From Knoxdaviesia capensis (taxonomy: Eukaryota; Ascomycota; Sordariomycetes; Microascales; Gondwanamycetaceae): a stretch of DNA of 64,000 nt. Under the pieces are notes generated by a model. It saw nothing but the letters and a program-made list of their open reading frames with translations. It made no database searches and was not told the DNA's origin. The DNA lies in NCBI GenBank assembly GCA_001510575.1, contig LNGK01000002.1:2964144-3028143 (forward strand), given 5' to 3'. Numbering within the stretch: position 1 is the first letter of the stretch; each line of letters begins with the position of its first letter. Of this stretch, positions 35,121 through 45,381 are shown one piece after another. The translations under genes and the position numbers were made by a program.

Positions 35121-37330
35121 AATAATAAAAGCTCCCTTCTCACAGCTTTGCTTTCACTGCTTTTTTCCTTCTTTCTTTTCTCCTCACAGCTTCACAACTC
35201 AACCACAAATCCGAATTGAGTCTCCTACACTTCACTCGACCATTTCGTTTCCATTCCCAACAGACCTTTCCGCGAAATCTTCCGACGATCACCTTGCTCT
35301 ACCCCTTTTCTTCGCCCCCCGATCGACGACCCGGAAGACCTGCTTTCACCCGTTCTCTTCACACCCTCTCAGCGCCTCGCCAGCCTCCTAGTTCTCCGGT
35401 ACTCGTTTTCCTCTGTCAGGAATGTCCCTTGCGGGGCCTCTCCCCCGGAGTCTTCAGGACCTTCCGGCACGCTCTCACGGGCCCGTATCGGGAAGATCCC
35501 CGTTGCTTGAGGCAGATGCCGGTTGGTAAAGCATTTATGCCCGGCTCCGGGGCTGAGAGAACGGCTATCGGGACTTAACCCTAAGTGACCCAATCGGTTT
35601 TCCGTCTGCAAATCTTGAGGATTCCTCTTCTTTTGTGGCCGAAGTTTTGCGTTTTCGATAGATATATCCGCGGGGGGCTTTCTCTCGGGATTCCCTCCGT
35701 TGTCCATCCATACAAGGGTCCTTTCTATGTTCTTAATTGCTCCTCTGTGCGCGAAAGCCGTCTGCTGAAAAAGCACCCTGTGGGAACGTCAGAAGATGTC
35801 AATACGGGGGCGGACTGGGACCCTTGGCCGGAATCTCCAGTCACCTTTCTGCGTGCGCAAGAGGCCAGTTCACTAAGTCACAAGCTGGTAAGAGTCTCTG
35901 GTCTGAGGCCGCTTACAAGACTGATGCCGCTGGAACTGGATCATGGCCGCTCGTGTGACCTTTCGCTAGTGAAGAATGTTTTTCTGGGACTGCAGGAATT
36001 CGGGGTGCTTGGGACATGCTCTCTGTGAGCCCTGCCTCATTTCATGGGGTTGGGGTCTGAAAAAGTGCATTGGGTGTGGGACGGGGGATGGCAGCTTGCA
36101 TTTCAAACGATCAGAACAACGTTCTGATACTTTCCCAACGCCTGCCATCTACCTGGAGTACCCAGATCCGCTGTCGACTAGGAAGCTCACCCAGCATGGT
36201 ACACTCCAAGCACTCCGATCCGCCTGTCCCCTCTTCCCGAACATGCCTGTAGCAGGATTCTGCGAGGAGCATGCCGCGGTCTCCGTCTCCGCACGGAACC
36301 GCGAGGTCCAGGCCTGACGCATTAACCCCTGGTGGTGGGCTGGCTTCATCGTTGTTTTCAATGACGGAGCCTGCCGTCCCACAGCCTCTTCGGGGACGCC
36401 GATATTTCTTGTACGCGGCTGCTAAGCTGCTTCAGCGAGTAGTTAACCTGCGAATCAAGACCCAAACCCCCCACATTTATCTGTCTGGTCGTCACGATGC
36501 TCGCCTCATTCTAGTCTCTGAAATATGGGCCTAGATTGTAATTCACGCTTGTGTCGATCAGATCTGATATATTCTGCCTTGCACCTTTTTTTTTGTGGAT
36601 GTTTTTTTTTTTCGGCAACCCAAGTCGTCTCTGTTTTTTGGAGAACGCACTCAAAACAAAAACTTGTCCCTGTTGGCGGCGCATCATACACTCAAACGGA
36701 AAGCGGTTTTCTGTCGGTTGAGAAGAATCAGGGCGGAGCTGGTGTGTTCGGTGCTCTTGGATTTGGCTGTGGAAGCGAAGTAGTTCGATTGAGCCCGGTG
36801 TATCGGAAGACGATATCTTCGGATTTCTCGCGCTCCCTTGCCGGCTCAGGCTGGCAGGGCTGAAAAGAGGCATCGGCGTCGTTTTGGGAGATCACCGGAA
36901 CCGGCTGGGGGAATGTGGGCGTCCGGGATCCATCTCGTGTTGGCATCAAAGTCTCGTGCTTGTCCGGGCTTCGACCTCCTCTGGCCACCATCCTGGTCTC
37001 GCAAACACGCCGGGCTTCTCTCGTTGGTTGTACCGTCTGGCTGTCCCGATTTGGGATATGAACTTGAAAAGGGCTGGCCCATGGTGGAGGGTGGCCTGGT
37101 CGTCTGTGCTGCTTAGGCTGTGCAGGCGGCCCCTCGCTTGGAGGATAAGTGTTTTCCTGTCCCTGATTTACCGCCGTGTTGAGTTTTATACTAACATTTC
37201 ATAGGTGTTGCAGGTCGATGATATCCTTCGCTCACAACTTACAGCATCGTATCTTAGTTAGTTAATAGATCATTGATCATACACCGGCCCTAGACACGTC
37301 TGTGACATGCAAGCAAAGTGAATTTATTGT
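35121..37330 (+). other. Unresolved plus-strand transcription unit
   Basis: An AT-rich TATA-like element (ATAATAATAAAAG, 35119-35131) is followed by a long CT-rich tract and CACAACTCAACC near 35196, the usual arrangement of a fungal core promoter and transcription start. A possible start at 35422 reads MSLAGPLPRSLQDLPARS and runs 35 codons to a candidate donor near 35525. Further plausible donors are at 35887 (GTAAGA) and 36026 (GTGAGC). I could not chain exons into a recognisable protein. The frame at 35976-36317 contains a Cys-rich stretch (CEPCLISWGWGLKKCIGCG) that could be chance. AACCCTAA is at 35577-35584. This may be a multi-exon gene, a long 5' leader or a noncoding RNA. Confidence 0.3.
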
Positions 37331-37524
37331 CCGTCCTCAATCTGAAAGCAAAACGCCACTGAGGTCTACCGAGGTCTACGGCGTCTATGAACCTAACTAA
37401 GCTCGCTCAAACTGGTAAAGAAAGAAACCGACTTTTGGAACAACCTTGCACACCGAAGATCCCTTTTCGAATCAAAGGAGAAACGCCAACCGGGAAGACA
37501 CAAATACACGAAGAGAAACGAAGA

Positions 37525-39933
37525 TCACAGCTGCTTCTTGTCCTTCTTGTCCTTCTTGTCCTTCTTCTTCATAGCCGCCATCCGCTTCATGCGATCCTGG
37601 GTACGCGCCAGCGCCGACCGCATCTCGCCCTCCTTGAAGGAGGTCGGGTCGTAGTAATGCGGCGCAATCTCCAGCAGCCACTCGGGCTTGACGCCGCTGC
37701 ACGTGCGGATGTACTGCTGCGACGTGAGCACGAACTCGTTGTACAGCACCCAGTCGAACTCGACCTGCAGGCCGGTCGACGGGTGCAGCCGCACGGCCTG
37801 GTCGTCCTTGACCGTGTGGTACAGCTTGCGCGACGCGTCGCGCATGGCCACCTGCATGAAGAAGCCGGCCAGCAGGCCGCGCCGGATGTTGACGTAGTAG
37901 TTCTTGTCGTCAAACGGCGTGCTGATAAAGTCAATGTTCTGCACCTCCATCAGCCGCTTCAGCTGCTGCCGCACGCTGTCGGCGCTGGTAAGGTGGCGGT
38001 ATGAGAGGAAGTGCTCGTGGCACCACTTCTTGATGTCGATCTCCGGGTCGCTAGCCGCGCCGCGGTAGGCGTGGTACGCATTCAGGAGGGTGATGTGGTC
38101 ACCATCCGGGTGGGTAAACTGCGCCTTCATTTCGTCGGCACGCTTGCGCTGGGCGGCGGGGCGCACGAAGATCTGGGGAACTGAGAGCAGAGCTGTGATC
38201 GAGAGTATCTCAGCCGTGCAGAAGAACTCGGGCGACGAGATCAGCATCACAGCAAGAGTCGGGTCCAGGGGATACTCAGACGCCATGTTGCCCAGCGTGG
38301 TCAGCTTGCCGTCGTCGTCCAGACAGGCCAAGTAGTTCAGCTCCTCCAGCGCACGCATCATGGTCTCCGGGGCCGGAGGGTCCATGAGATCGAAATGCAC
38401 CAGATCCTCGACGCCAAGCTTAAGCAGTTCCAGCACGGTGCTGGCAAGGTTGGAACGCAGAATCTCGGGGTGGGTTTGCTGGATCAGTTCCTCCTTGAAG
38501 GCCTTCTCGGTGTACAGACGGAAGCATTTTCCAGGCTTGGTACGGCCGGCACGACCAGCACGTTGCTGGGCCGAGGCTTTGGAAATAGGAGAAATAAGGA
38601 GGGACTCGACTCTGCTGCGGGGATTGAAGATTTTCTGCTTGCTGAAGCCGGGATCCACCACATACACAATGCCGTCGATGGTCAAACTGGTCTCGGCAAT
38701 GTTGGTCGACACAATGCACTTGCGGCCGGGGCGGCCACCCTTCTTCAGCGGAGCCGGGGCCTTGTCGAAAATGCGCTGCTGCTGCTGTGGAGGCAGCGTA
38801 CCGTACAGAGGATACACGGCAAGAGGGCCAGCATCGATCTCCTGGATCATCTGGTCGACCTCGAGCGAGATCTTGCGGCACGTGTCCTCAATCTCCTCTT
38901 CTCCAGTCAGGAATAACAGAATATCTCCCTCGGGCTCGGAGGCGTGGATCTGCAGAACCGTGCGGATAGCAGACTCGACGTAGTCCTTCTCCGGCTGGGG
39001 CGTGTAGAAGATCTCGACGGGGTAGGTACGGCCGGGAACGGCGAGGAGGGGGGCGTTGTTGAAGTACTTTTGGAACTTTTGCGCATCGAGCGTGGCCGAC
39101 ATGATGATGATCTTCAGGTCGGACCGGCGCATGGAGATCTGCTTGAGCAGGGCCATCAGGATATCGGTGGAGAGCGTACGTTCGTGGGCTTCGTCGAGAA
39201 TGATGCATCCGTAGCGGGACATTTCGTGGTCGTGCATGGCCTCGCGCAGAAGCATACCGTCGGTCATGTACTTCAGAATGGTCTTGGGGCTCGTCTTGTC
39301 CTCGAAACGAATGGTATATCCGACCTCCTGGCCCAGCGGCACATCCATCTCGTCGGCCACACGCGCGGCCACCGACATGGCGGCCACTCGGCGGGGCTGG
39401 GTGCAGGCCACCAGCTTGCGGCTGAGATGTGGCATCTCGTCGTACACCACATACTGCGGGATCTGGGTGGTCTTTCCCGAACCGGTCTCTCCGACGAACA
39501 CCAGGATTTGCGACGAGTGGTACTTGTCGAGGAACTCTTGTCGCTGCTTGTGGACGGGGAGGTCGCGGCGGACCTTGAGGATGTTGAAGTACTGCGTGGT
39601 GCGCGCGGTTCCGTTGAACGGGTTCATGGGGAGGTCTTCGATCTCGGCGGCCTGTTTGGAAGTGGTGTTCCGGCGTTCAAGCGAATGCCACACGCTGGTC
39701 GCATCGCCGGCAACCACGTAGTCGTCGTTCTCGTCTTCGTACATGTGAGCGAGGTAAGGGTTGTACTTCTCTGGCGCTTTGGTGGATGAAGATTCATCAC
39801 GGTTGTCGTCTTCCTCTTTTAGAGCCGCCTCCTGCCGGGCTCTCTTGGCTTGGTCTTTGCTTTGAACTTTGACCACCTCGTCTTCCTCATCCACCCGAAG
39901 TCGTTTAGATCCTTTCGATTTAGGTTCTGACAT
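37525..39933 (-). CDS. PRP43: DEAH-box RNA helicase Prp43 (spliceosome disassembly, ribosome biogenesis)
   Basis: Prp43 is the DEAH/RHA ATPase that releases the lariat-intron spliceosome and also works in ribosome maturation. It is encoded by one uninterrupted exon of 802 residues, starting MSEPKSKGSKRLRVDEED; an in-frame extension upstream is not needed. Walker A is GETGSGKT (148-155), DEAH is at 247-250 and SAT at 279-281. TQPRRVAA (motif Ia) and QQRAGRAGR (motif VI, near 457) are present. The C-terminal winged-helix, ratchet and OB regions follow, including LEELNYLACLDDDGKLT, MASEYPLDPTLAVML and CSGVKPEWLLEIAPHYY. The tail is KKKDKKDKKDKKQL, a basic extension. The acidic/basic N-terminal ~100 residues are typical of the fungal protein. 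The gene shares a 1.29 kb divergent promoter with PRMT5, and AACCCTAA lies at 40191-40198. Confidence 0.96.
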   Translation of the reverse strand: MSEPKSKGSKRLRVDEEDEVVKVQSKDQAKRARQEAALKEEDDNRDESSSTKAPEKYNPYLAHMYEDENDDYVVAGDATSVWHSLERRNTTSKQAAEIEDLPMNPFNGTARTTQYFNILKVRRDLPVHKQRQEFLDKYHSSQILVFVGETGSGKTTQIPQYVVYDEMPHLSRKLVACTQPRRVAAMSVAARVADEMDVPLGQEVGYTIRFEDKTSPKTILKYMTDGMLLREAMHDHEMSRYGCIILDEAHERTLSTDILMALLKQISMRRSDLKIIIMSATLDAQKFQKYFNNAPLLAVPGRTYPVEIFYTPQPEKDYVESAIRTVLQIHASEPEGDILLFLTGEEEIEDTCRKISLEVDQMIQEIDAGPLAVYPLYGTLPPQQQQRIFDKAPAPLKKGGRPGRKCIVSTNIAETSLTIDGIVYVVDPGFSKQKIFNPRSRVESLLISPISKASAQQRAGRAGRTKPGKCFRLYTEKAFKEELIQQTHPEILRSNLASTVLELLKLGVEDLVHFDLMDPPAPETMMRALEELNYLACLDDDGKLTTLGNMASEYPLDPTLAVMLISSPEFFCTAEILSITALLSVPQIFVRPAAQRKRADEMKAQFTHPDGDHITLLNAYHAYRGAASDPEIDIKKWCHEHFLSYRHLTSADSVRQQLKRLMEVQNIDFISTPFDDKNYYVNIRRGLLAGFFMQVAMRDASRKLYHTVKDDQAVRLHPSTGLQVEFDWVLYNEFVLTSQQYIRTCSGVKPEWLLEIAPHYYDPTSFKEGEMRSALARTQDRMKRMAAMKKKDKKDKKDKKQL

Positions 39934-41219
39934 TAGAAAAAAGGAAGAAGAGAGCCGGGAGACAGCAGCAGACGAGACCAAAGAAGGAAAGCAGGGAAAT
40001 GTGTGTGACACGTCAAAGTGACAGAGTCTCACTGGAAACGAAAAGCAATGGCAATGATGGAAACAGAAAGTGTATATGTTGGGAGAGAAACAACTTCAAG
40101 TTGGGAGGGAGGTTAGGAAAAAAAAAAAAAAAAAGCTTGCGACGATAACAGAGTGTGGCGTTTATCGAGATGTAGGTCCGGTGTGGCGTTAACCCTAAGT
40201 TCGACTTTCAGTGCTAGGGCTATACCCTAGCTGGCGCCATCTTGATGCAACAAGGACAATGGCTTCAGCCCTGTTTCGATCAGCCTGTAAGTGAGCCCGG
40301 ATCCCAAAAGCTCGGGCAAGACATGCGTACAGTCTGTACATAGGGAGGCTGAGAATTCAGCTTCAGTGCGTGCTTCTCAACTACTCTCCAAGGTTCCGTT
40401 GGTGGACCTGTATACACTACGCCTCAGCACTAAGCACGCAACTTCAACGGCACCGATGGTGACGATCGCCAATCTCGGTCACGCATCTCAGAGCAAGTGA
40501 ACCCGTCAGAGCCTTCATACTGTCAATCCTACTGTAGTCGGTTTGGGTTCATGTTCGTTACATAAACACAAGCTGTAGAGCACGCGCATGTTCTTGCACC
40601 TATGGACACATCTAGATCTGAAGTCTATGTGCTTTTCACCTGTAAATAAAACACAAGATACATGAAAACTCCCATCAGCATGCTTGGAATAAGCAGTGTC
40701 ACCATTCCATGTAACTATCGGGGGTTTTCCCTTCCTAGAAAGCGGTGTGTGGGGTAAGATGCCCTTTGGTTCTCCTTGGTGTCGCCCCTCTAGATGCAAT
40801 ACTGGTTAAGAGCATTTGACAGTCTGATCTATTCCTCTCTCTCTCTCTTTTGATTCCTGGATCTTTTTTTTCTGGAAGTATCTAGACTTTACATATTTCT
40901 CTTCTAGATCAAGGGCCCATTTTTGTTTTCTGCTTGCTTGTCCTATTTATAGCAAAGCTTTCAGGGCAGTTTTGCAAAACTCTGGAAATCTTTATCTGAT
41001 AGTGGGGCACTACCTTAATTTTTCCTTCTGGTTTTTGTTCTTTTTTTTTCTTTTTTTCATAGTTCTTGAGCCTTGAAGTAAATAAAGCAAGAATTTCTAT
41101 TTTTATGTATTACACTCGTTTGTCTTTCTTCAGTCAGTCTCTCCTCTTCATTTCCTTCACCACCTCTCCTCAATCAGTTACCGTCTGGAGTTCTACTCTA
41201 TTCAGATCACGCACTACGA
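39934..41219. other. Divergent promoter region PRP43 / PRMT5
   Basis: The PRP43 side has an A run near 40119-40133 and AACCCTAA at 40191-40198. The PRMT5 side has CT repeats (40832-40850), TATTTATA at 40945-40952 and a T-rich leader. CATAG at 41059-41063 could be the acceptor of a 5' UTR intron. No gene was recognised. Confidence 0.55.
40191..40198 (+). promoter_or_regulatory. AACCCTAA box upstream of PRP43
   Basis: AACCCTAA lies about 258 bp upstream of the PRP43 start codon; the related TACCCTAG is at 40222. It is one of several copies of this octamer in the window. Confidence 0.4.
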
Positions 41220-43759
41220 ATGGATCTGTCTTCAGATGAGATGGAGGCCACTCAACCGGGCCCCAATCCCATCTTCGTCTTTGGCGACCATGAGACTCTC
41301 CGGCAAGGTCCTCTGACCGAAAACCAGTACGCAGATCTATATGATCTAGGAGTATGTAGATATCCTTCAAGGCCGTTGGTGTCCTAGCCCATATCTAACA
41401 GTCCCACTAGATGAATTGCACCACAACTCCCGTGACCAACTCGTTGTTCCAGAGCCGCATCGAGGCCCTCGTCAGCAGCCACTTGTCCAAGCTTGCCGAG
41501 GCCGGTGCACAGGCCACGGCCATCGGCATCGCCGCGATTCCGGACCCGATCGTCCCGCCGCTGACCCCGGACGACACCAGCCTGTTCCCATCTTCGCTCG
41601 TGAGCACCTACATCGCATACACCAGTCCGTGGATCGATCTGTGCTCGCCCAATGCCGTTGTTGCCAATGTGTCTCGCCAGGTTCTGAATCTCGAGGCTTC
41701 GTATGCCAGCTTCTGTGGCATCCGCACCATTGTTGTTCCGGGACCCCGGGTTGACGCCGCGTCCAAGCATGGAATCCAGCGCTTAGCCCAGTATGCCCGG
41801 GCCATCAAAGAGGTGTTGACCGTTGCGTCGCGCGTGGGCATTGTCGTGCACATGCCGATGTACCGGGAGCCGGGACTTGAGGAGAAGGTCGCCTTGCTGT
41901 CGGTTTCGGACGACACTACGCCCTCGTCCAGCACGGCGCAGGAGATTGAGCTGTTCAGCTCGTGGGAGTCGTGGCAGCTGATCCAGTCGACCTGCGACTA
42001 CAGCCTAAGACTCAGCGTGGGTATGTATCACACTGTGTTTGCACTATAGTCTCTCCCTATGATGGTTTCAACACACTAACAACACTACAGGTCTGAGAAT
42101 ACCCCGCGTCCTCCCTGAGAAACGCCTGCAGACGAGATGGTTTGCCGAACCCCTTTCCTTCCTTTCCCTCACCCAGAATACCTTCCAGAAAAACAAGAGC
42201 GGATATCCGTCCCTGTCTAAGGCGCATCAGGACCTCATCCTCCACTACATGACACTGAAGCAGTGCCCGTGGTTTCTGCTAATCGATCTGGCCCCGGAAT
42301 TCATTGCGGAGAAGGCCATCAACGAAGCTGATTTCCCGAGCTTGGCCGATGCCGTCACGGGACAGGCCAAGTCCGAGTCGGAGAAGACCGGCATTCACGC
42401 CTACATCTCATACATGAAGTGGCTGGAACAACAACAGGAGCCTCTGTCGGCCGTTGAAACCAGCGCCCTGACTAGCTTCCAGGACTGGCTGCAGTCTCCG
42501 CTGCAGCCGCTCTCCGATAACCTGGACTCCGCCACGTACGAGGTGTTTGAGGGCGACCCGGTAAAGTACAACCAGTATGAAGCCGCGCTGGTCGAGGCCC
42601 TGACCGACTGGTCCGCGCTGGCCAAGCCCACCTCGTCGAAATCCGGCGCCGTGGTCGTTGCCGTTGCCGGGTCCGGCCGTGGCCCGCTCGTCACCCGCGC
42701 TCTCCGCGCCAGCGCCACCACGGGGGTCGCCGTTGAGGTGTGGGCGGTGGAGAAGAACCCGAACGCCTACGTGTACCTCCTCCGCCAAAACAAGGTGCAA
42801 TGGGGCGGCAAGGTGACGGTCGTCAAGACCGACATGCGGGCGTGGAAGGGCCCGCTGCTCAGCGGTTCCACCGAGGCCAGCCCGGAGTACGGCAAGGTCG
42901 ACATCCTCGTCTCTGAGCTACTGGGCTCGTTCGGCGACAACGAGCTCTCGCCCGAGTGTCTAGACGGCATCCAGCACGTGATCGCGCAGCCGCACGGCAT
43001 CTCGATCCCGAGCAGCTACACGGCGCACATCAGCCCCATCTCCACGCCCAAGCTGCACCGCGACATCCTGCACAACCGGCTGCCGTCGGACCCGGTGGCC
43101 TTCGACACGCCGTGGGTGGTGCGGCTGTTCGCGCTGGACTTCCTCGCCGAGCGCGGCGTGCCCGACCGCCCGCGCTTCCAGCAGACATGGGAGTTTGCCC
43201 ACCCGGTGCCCGAGGCCACCGTTGCCAACGTGCGCGCGCGGCGCTCGGGCGGCGTGATTGGTGGTGGCGGCGGAAGTATGGCCGGTTCGGCTGGGGCCAA
43301 TGAACACAACTTCCGGTTCAGCCACCTGACTTTCGTGTGCCGGAACAAGGGCACGGTGCACGGCCTGGCGGGCTACTTCGAGTCGGTGCTGTACAGCAAG
43401 GCCGGCGCGCGCCACCAGAAGGTCGAGATCAGCATCCTTCCGGAGAACATCGACGCGAAGAGCAAGGACATGATCTCGTGGTTCCCGATCTACTTCCCGT
43501 TCAAAGTACGTTGTCCATCACACCTAGATGCCGTCCCATTCCAACAACTCATTACTAATACCCTGCCTGCTTGACATAGAACCCCGTCAGCTTCCCTGAT
43601 GACACCGAGCTCGAGGTGTGCATGTGGCGTCAGACTGACGACACGCGCGTGTGGTACGAGTGGCAGTTGGAGGCGTTTTCGTGGGTTAGCGAGACACGGC
43701 GCATCAAGGTCGGGTCGTCGGGTCTGTGTAGCAGCCGCAAGGTTGCGTGCATCATGTAG
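41220..43759 (+). CDS. PRMT5: Protein arginine N-methyltransferase 5 (PRMT5/Skb1/Hsl7)
   Basis: PRMT5 makes symmetric dimethylarginine on Sm proteins, histones and other targets; in yeasts (Skb1, Hsl7) it also acts in cell-cycle and morphology control. Exons: 41220-41351, 41411-42020, 42091-43505 and 43580-43759, 778 residues. The N-terminal TIM-barrel-like region (about 1-300) includes RTIVVPGPR and HMPMYRE. The Rossmann part has the SAM-binding motif VAVAGSGRGPL (about 440-447). The double-E loop SELLGSFGDNELSPECLDG has E523 and E532 spaced as in human PRMT5. The C-terminal beta-barrel contains FAHPVPE and FRFSHLTFVC and ends RKVACIM. A Gly-rich insertion (GGVIGGGGGSMAGSAG) in the barrel may be a flexible loop. 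The gene converges on SmF, with 272 bp between the stop codons. Confidence 0.95.
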
Positions 43760-44031
43760 ATGGACAACTGGGACAGGAGGCCGGGATAGGATCAACGGGG
43801 GAAAGCTGGAGTTATTGCAATGAAAAAAAGGCACGAACATCACGCACATTCGTATCTGGAAAGATGGTCTTTCCGTTCACTTCTTGTAGCATTTTTAGCA
43901 CCTACTGAGCAGGTTTCTTTGTGAGGCCACAGTGGTATTGGGGGGTTATATCCATTCGTAACTTTTGGTTTCATTAATCCTTATCAAAACTGGTCCCGGG
44001 AAAAATCAGAAGATCAAAAGAACTCCCATCC

Positions 44032-44678
44032 TTAATCATCCATCGACACGTCTTTCGAGCCTTGGTCAGCCCCGCGTATCCAGAGGACGTTGTTACATCT
44101 AGAAGCAAGTCAATATATGAAGGTAGAGGTTAGTCTCCTCTTCAATACGTGATAATCAGAGATAGAGAGGGGCATAGTTTGTTTCCGCACCGTATCAACA
44201 CCTCGCCCAGATCTCCGGTCTTCTTCAGGTCGATGTACTCCTCGGTGCCGCTGAGCTGGACGTTCATGTACGAGTCGATGCTGACCAGGCGGCCCTTGTA
44301 CTCGGTCTGGCCCCATTTCAGGCGGATGACGACATCCTTGTTGACGCTATACAGAAAGAGAGAGTGTCAGATGGAAGTTCGCGTGTTTGTGTGCGTATGT
44401 CGCGTGTGCGCTGCGATCGCGGCCCCGCAAACTGCTGCCACGCAGCCGCATCGTCGCGTCCTCCGATACCGGCCGATGCGCTATCGCAGATTCGAGATCT
44501 TCGGAAGATATTGGGCGACTCACAGGTCTTGCAGCATCGGCCGCGGGTTCACAGGGACGAACTGGACGAAGTTGGGAAACAAACCCAAGAGTTAGCATAC
44601 ACCGACATTGCCACTGGAATCGCAGGAGTCTCGGGTAAAGAAGGACCAGGGGGGAATGACGCTGTCACTTACACTCAT
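44032..44678 (-). CDS. smf1: Small nuclear ribonucleoprotein SmF
   Basis: SmF is one of seven Sm proteins forming the ring on U1, U2, U4 and U5 snRNAs. Four exons on the minus strand: 44678-44673 (6 nt), 44561-44524 (38 nt), 44346-44191 and 44098-44032, giving 88 residues, the usual length. The spliced start is MSFVPVNPRPMLQDLVNKDV, as in other fungal SmF. Sm1 covers about 15-47 (VIRLKWGQTEYKGRLVSIDS, MNVQLSG). Sm2 covers about 63-74 (GEVLIRCNNVLWI), and the tail is acidic. The very small first exons were placed by phase and by the conserved N-terminus. The third intron uses a weaker donor, GTGCGG. Telomere-like boxes lie upstream at 44855-44862 and 44894-44900. Confidence 0.93.
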
Positions 44679-45381
44679 ATCGGATGTGAATATCTGCGTA
44701 AAGCTTGTTGCAGGTTGGTGGAGGGGGGGAAATAAGAGGTTAAAGTGGGAGGCTTTGTGCAGTTTGGCGATATAGTCAAAAAGTTTGGTGCAAAACTCGC
44801 TACGTGCATATTTCGGGTAGATGCATGTGGAGAGATGGGGTTACATTGGGGTTGTTAGGGTTATATAGTACGGTAACGGTGGTTGTCGGGTTTAACCCTA
44901 CTTTTCGCCAACTGACACGAGAACATCGAACATTCACCCACATTCGACCCTCGATTACACTACAAGTATATCCAGAGGAGCAGCCCTTTATACAATTTAC
45001 TCTATTACCGGAACTATATACATGGTGTTTCACGGGTCTCTGAGAAAACGCAGAGCTGCATCAACTACTCCTTGAATAGCCACCGCTCTCATCTCGCAAT
45101 ACATGTCACATCAAATCAGACTCCCGTTCTTTAAAGTGAAGATATATTAAGAAAACATTAACGATTAAGGTATAAGTGCGTATGTAAATAATAGGAGGTT
45201 GTTAAAAGGATACTAGTTAAAAGTCATGTCTCTCCTAGGAGGATCTCAGAGAGACAAGATCATGAGCTTCTGCATGTCATCACAGACAGCACGAGATGTG
45301 GTTTTGAACGGTAATTTTTGCTCCTTGACCCTTTTTTTCTTGAGTTTGTGATTTTTTTCTTCTTCATTCTCACCGAGTTGT
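44679..45381. other. SmF promoter and tyrosinase 3' flank
   Basis: This 703 bp stretch contains TTAGGGTT at 44855-44862 and AACCCTA at 44894-44900, both upstream of SmF (minus). AT-rich DNA at 45130-45370, just beyond the tyrosinase stop codon, likely holds that gene's 3' UTR. No gene was recognised. Confidence 0.5.
44855..44900 (+). promoter_or_regulatory. Inverted pair of telomere-like boxes upstream of SmF
   Basis: TTAGGGTT at 44855-44862 and AACCCTA at 44894-44900 face each other about 180-220 bp upstream of the SmF start codon. Such boxes are Tbf1-type candidates; function is inferred. Confidence 0.4.

Noticed and set aside
35976..36317. Small zinc-finger protein
   Set aside because: The Cys spacing fits no known finger well, the start codon context is poor, and a GTGAGC donor lies inside the frame. 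It is kept only as part of the unresolved unit.
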